Source: an uncultured Porphyromonadaceae bacterium
Lineage (GTDB): Bacteria; Bacteroidota; Bacteroidia; Bacteroidales; Muribaculaceae
Assembly: GCA_900548975.1 (NCBI GenBank)
Contig: URMS01000009.1
Span: forward strand, 50,987-114,986
DNA length: 64,000 nucleotides
Direction of reading: 5' to 3'
Numbering within the stretch: position 1 is the first letter of the stretch; each line of letters starts with the position of its first letter. The position numbers were made by a program, and so were the translations under genes. The notes under the pieces were generated by a model. That model saw only the letters and a list, made by a program, of their open reading frames with translations, was not told where the DNA came from and did not search any database. This document shows positions 60,952 through 64,000 of the stretch, piece after piece.

Positions 60952-63807
60952 ATGAAAAAATTTCTTTTAGGTGCTTTCGCTGCAATCGCTGTGATATTCG
61001 GCACCACAACGGGCGCTTCTGCCCAGTCGCCCGACCAGCTGCCCCCGCTGCCTGCGGACTCGGCTCTGCGCGTCGGCACTCTCGACAATGGTCTTACCTA
61101 TTACATCCGCCACAATGACAACCCCAAAGGACAGGCCGACTTCTACATCGCACAGAAGGTAGGCTCTATCCTCGAAGAAGAGCACCAGCGCGGTCTGGCT
61201 CACTTCCTTGAGCACATGTGTTTCAACGGCACCAAGAATTTCCCCGGCCACTTGCTCCGCGACTGGCTCGACTCGAAAGGTGTGAAATTCGGCGAGAACC
61301 TCAACGCCTACACCGGTGTCGACGAAACCGTCTACAATATTTCGAACGTGCCCGTGGCCAGCAAGTCGGTTCAGGACAGCTGTCTTCTCATACTCCACGA
61401 CTGGTCGTGCGCGCTTACCCTCGACCCTGTGGAAATCGACGCCGAGCGCGGTGTTATCCACGAGGAATGGCGTCAGGCCATGAAAGGCTCCATGCGTATC
61501 CTCGAGCAGCAGCTTCCCAACGTATATCCCGACAGCCGCTATGGGCAGCGTCTGCCCATCGGCACCATGGACGTAGTCGACAACTTCGAGCCTCAGGCAC
61601 TGGTCGATTACTACCACACATGGTACCGCCCCGACCAGCAGGCCATCATCGTGGTCGGCGATATCGACCCCGACTACATCGAAGCCAAGATCAAGGAGAT
61701 GTTCTCGCCCATACCCATGCCCGAGAATGCCAAGGAACGCATCTATCTTGAAGTCGACGACACCCCCGGCACCATCTACGCCATCGGCCACGACACCGAG
61801 ATGGCCGCACCGGTGATGCTGCTCATGTTCAAGAACAAAAATGCCCTCCTGCCCCGCGAATACCGCCAGTCGCCCATCTACTATCAGGTGGATTACATTA
61901 CCTCGGTAGTTTCCGCTATGCTCAACCAGCGTCTGGCCGACCTCGCCAAGACTCCCGAGTGCGAATATTCGTCGGCAAATGTCGGCATCGGCGATTTCTT
62001 CCTCGCCAAGACCATGCCCGCCCTCACCATGGAGATCGTGGCCAAGGATACCGATGTGGTTCCGGCCCTCACTCAGGCTTACCGCGAGCTGCTCCGCGCC
62101 GCCCGCACCGGATTTACCATCGGCGAATACGAGCGTGCCCGTGCCGAGTTCATGTCGCGCGTCGACAAGGCATACGAAGGCCGCAAGGACCGCAAGAACG
62201 AATCGTACTCGCGTGAATACGTCAAGCTCTTCATCGATAATCTGCCCGCTCCCGGCATCGAGAACGAAAAGCAGATCTACGACAGCTTCGTGAATCTTGT
62301 GAATGTCGAGGTTATCAACCAGTATCTGCCTCAGATCGTTATCGACGACAACCGTGTGCTTCTGGCACTGATGCCCGAGAAGGAAGGTTTCACCGATCCG
62401 ACCGAAGAGCAGTTTGCCGAGGCCCTCGAGAGTGTCGACGACGAAGAACTCGAAGGCTACAAGGACGAAATGCGCACCGATCCCCTCATACCCGCACTTC
62501 CCAAGCCCGGCAAGGTGAAGAAAACCGCTCACCTCGACGAGTGGGACGCCACCGAGTACACCCTCTCGAACGGTGTTAAGGTTATCGTCAAGCCCACCGA
62601 CTTCAAGGCAAACGAAATTGTAATGGAAGCCATCGCCAAGGGCAAGGCCGGCGCCACTCTCGACCAGAAGCTCGCTTCGAGCATTATCTGCCTCTCCAAC
62701 GGCATTGCCGATTTCGGTATCAACGCCTACAACAGCTCCGACATACAGAAATACACCCAGGGCAAGCAGGCAGCCGTGTCGCTCGGTTTCGACAACTACA
62801 CCCGCACAGTCACCGGCTCGACTACCGTCAAGGATCTTCCCACGATGATGGAGCTGCTCTACGGCTACTTCACCGGCATCAACCTCGACGAGAAAGAATT
62901 CGAGGCTACCCGCAGCGCTGTCATAGGTGCTCTTGCCAATCAGGAGTCGACACCCGAGTTCCAGTTCAACAAGGTTCTTCTGTCCACCCTCTTCGAGGCT
63001 CCCGCCAAGCAGATGCTTTCGGTTGAGCATCTCAAGGCTGCCGACCGCGAGGCTATGGTGAAGATTATGCGCGACATGCTTGTCAACGCCGCCGACTATA
63101 CCTTTGTGTTCACCGGCGCTATCGACACCGAGACATTCGTGCCTCTGATGGAGCAGTACATCGCCACACTTCCCGCCGATGCCAAGAAACTCTCGAAAGA
63201 GATTGCCACCAACCCCGCATTCGATATCGCCACAGGCAACGCCGAGAACGTCTACACCACCAAGATGCAGACTCCGCAGACCTATGCCTTTATCGCTGTC
63301 GACGGCAACCTCCCCTATACCGTCAAGAACAAGCTCCTCACTTCGATTACAGCGCAGATTCTCACCAAGCGTCTTCTCAACAAGATTCGCGAGGAAATGG
63401 GCGCCACATATTCTATCGGTGCCCAGGGTGTGATGTCGCGTGTAGGCACTGTCAACACCATGTTCCAGATCGGATTCCCCATGAAGCCCGAAATGCGTGC
63501 CGAGGCCCTCGCCGCAATCAAGGACATCATCACATCCATGCAGGAGAATGTAACTGAGGATGAACTCAAGCCCGCAGTCGAATTCGCTGTCAAGCAGGCC
63601 GGCGAAGACCTCAAGGAAAATGGCGACTGGGCCGGCGCTATCGCCGCCACACAGATCAACGGTGTGCCCACATTCCTCGAGACAATCGACACCCTCAACA
63701 CCATCACTACAGCCGATGTGAAGGCGTTCATGACCGAGCTCCTCAAACAGAACAACTACCGCGTAGTCCTTCTCAACCCCGAAGGCATGGAAGAAGTAGC
63801 CGAATAA
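60952..63807 (+). CDS. M16-family zinc metallopeptidase
   Basis: A 951-residue exported protease (signal peptide ending GASAQ) of the PqqL/pitrilysin type with two M16 halves. The inverted zinc motif His84-Phe-Leu-Glu87-His88 is in GLAHFLEHMCFNGT, and the third ligand glutamate lies in ERGVIHEEW. The second half (from about residue 530) is the non-catalytic M16 copy. It has its own leader after a 169-bp divergent spacer from the C10 protease and a strong terminator. Confidence 0.93.
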   Translation: MKKFLLGAFAAIAVIFGTTTGASAQSPDQLPPLPADSALRVGTLDNGLTYYIRHNDNPKGQADFYIAQKVGSILEEEHQRGLAHFLEHMCFNGTKNFPGHLLRDWLDSKGVKFGENLNAYTGVDETVYNISNVPVASKSVQDSCLLILHDWSCALTLDPVEIDAERGVIHEEWRQAMKGSMRILEQQLPNVYPDSRYGQRLPIGTMDVVDNFEPQALVDYYHTWYRPDQQAIIVVGDIDPDYIEAKIKEMFSPIPMPENAKERIYLEVDDTPGTIYAIGHDTEMAAPVMLLMFKNKNALLPREYRQSPIYYQVDYITSVVSAMLNQRLADLAKTPECEYSSANVGIGDFFLAKTMPALTMEIVAKDTDVVPALTQAYRELLRAARTGFTIGEYERARAEFMSRVDKAYEGRKDRKNESYSREYVKLFIDNLPAPGIENEKQIYDSFVNLVNVEVINQYLPQIVIDDNRVLLALMPEKEGFTDPTEEQFAEALESVDDEELEGYKDEMRTDPLIPALPKPGKVKKTAHLDEWDATEYTLSNGVKVIVKPTDFKANEIVMEAIAKGKAGATLDQKLASSIICLSNGIADFGINAYNSSDIQKYTQGKQAAVSLGFDNYTRTVTGSTTVKDLPTMMELLYGYFTGINLDEKEFEATRSAVIGALANQESTPEFQFNKVLLSTLFEAPAKQMLSVEHLKAADREAMVKIMRDMLVNAADYTFVFTGAIDTETFVPLMEQYIATLPADAKKLSKEIATNPAFDIATGNAENVYTTKMQTPQTYAFIAVDGNLPYTVKNKLLTSITAQILTKRLLNKIREEMGATYSIGAQGVMSRVGTVNTMFQIGFPMKPEMRAEALAAIKDIITSMQENVTEDELKPAVEFAVKQAGEDLKENGDWAGAIAATQINGVPTFLETIDTLNTITTADVKAFMTELLKQNNYRVVLLNPEGMEEVAE

Positions 63808-63832
63808 TCTCCCTTTCCCCCTCCCATCTACG

Positions 63833-63872
63833 GCTGCGGCCCCGGTCCACCACCGGCGCCGCAGCTTTTTTT
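63833..63872 (+). terminator. Terminator of the M16 gene
   Basis: GCTGCGGC (63833-63840) pairs with GCCGCAGC (63858-63865) with an inner CCGG/CCGG extension, followed by seven T residues. Confidence 0.93.
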
Positions 63873-63901
63873 ATGCGCTGCTGTGGGAATTGCCGCGCCG
63901 G

Positions 63902-64000
63902 TTATTCAACCGCTGGCCGCGGTTGGGGGCGTGTGGGGGCGCGTTGACCTGGGGTATGGCCGCCTGCGGCGTCCAAACCCCAGGCTGTGTGAATATTCAA
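63902..64000 (+). repeat. Module A three-hairpin repeat, cut by the window end
   Basis: TATTCAACCGC/GCGGTT, CCTGGGGTATGG/CCAAACCCCAGG with a CGCC-TGC-GGCG tip, and GTGTGAATATTCAA at the end; the third hairpin is outside. Confidence 0.9.

Overview
The window is a chromosomal segment of a high-GC gut-type Bacteroidales bacterium, most likely family Muribaculaceae. The evidence is a SusC/SusD/SusE/SusF cluster, many Sec and lipoprotein signal peptides of Bacteroidetes type, repeated promoters of the form TTTG-N19-21-TAnnTTTG, almost no Shine-Dalgarno sites, and shared C-terminal sorting-like domains on secreted proteins. The family assignment is inference; Rikenellaceae cannot be excluded. No rRNA, tRNA, CRISPR array, phage or classical transposase was recognised.

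Layout. 1-4.2 kb: arginine decarboxylase (cut by the window start), truA, an ATP-grasp protein and efp. 4.2-5.4 kb: the remains of an MBOAT acyltransferase joined out of frame to the tail of an SGNH-like protein. 5.8-13.5 kb: a susCDEF-type outer-membrane glycan uptake operon with paired intergenic hairpins. 13.6-27.2 kb: two unknown small genes, MATE/VanZ/degenerate LytM genes, aspartate decarboxylase, dacB, rsmI, rpsA, greA, a HIT protein and a thioredoxin-fold lipoprotein without its CxxC. 27.8-32.8 kb: a divergent pair, a TIR protein with WG repeats and an exported CHAT protease. 32.9-37.4 kb: a small ferredoxin, a SPOR lipoprotein, a C1 peptidase, threonine dehydratase and a META lipoprotein. 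38-42.5 kb: a giant secreted Fn3/MAM-like protein. 43-49.8 kb: a unsaturated-uronate catabolic operon on the minus strand (kduD, GatC-like transporter, signal-peptide-bearing kduI, gltD-like gene, kdgK, eda). 49.9-63.8 kb: queA, FadL-type porin, a Trp/Gly-rich protein, an HdeD-like protein, a GH13 enzyme, a C10 protease and an M16 protease.

The uronate operon gives a readable pathway: KduI (apparently exported), import by a PTS-IIC-like permease without other PTS parts, then KduD, KdgK and Eda to pyruvate and glyceraldehyde 3-phosphate. A small four-helix-bundle gene (48.6-49.0 kb) sits inside this operon in the opposite direction. It is bounded by 32-bp inverted repeats built of heptamers, and two gene-less heptamer hairpins lie elsewhere in the same operon.

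The long intergenic gaps (27.2-27.8, 37.4-38.0, 42.6-43.0, 51.1-51.7 and 63.8-64.0 kb) are filled with structured repeats of two types. One is about 200 bp of nested palindromes with a 16-nt central loop whose stems differ between copies but keep pairing. The other is modular three-hairpin units of about 115 bp, often as inverted pairs. These repeats, the heptamer-bounded gene and the TIR/CHAT pair are the best candidates for something undescribed.
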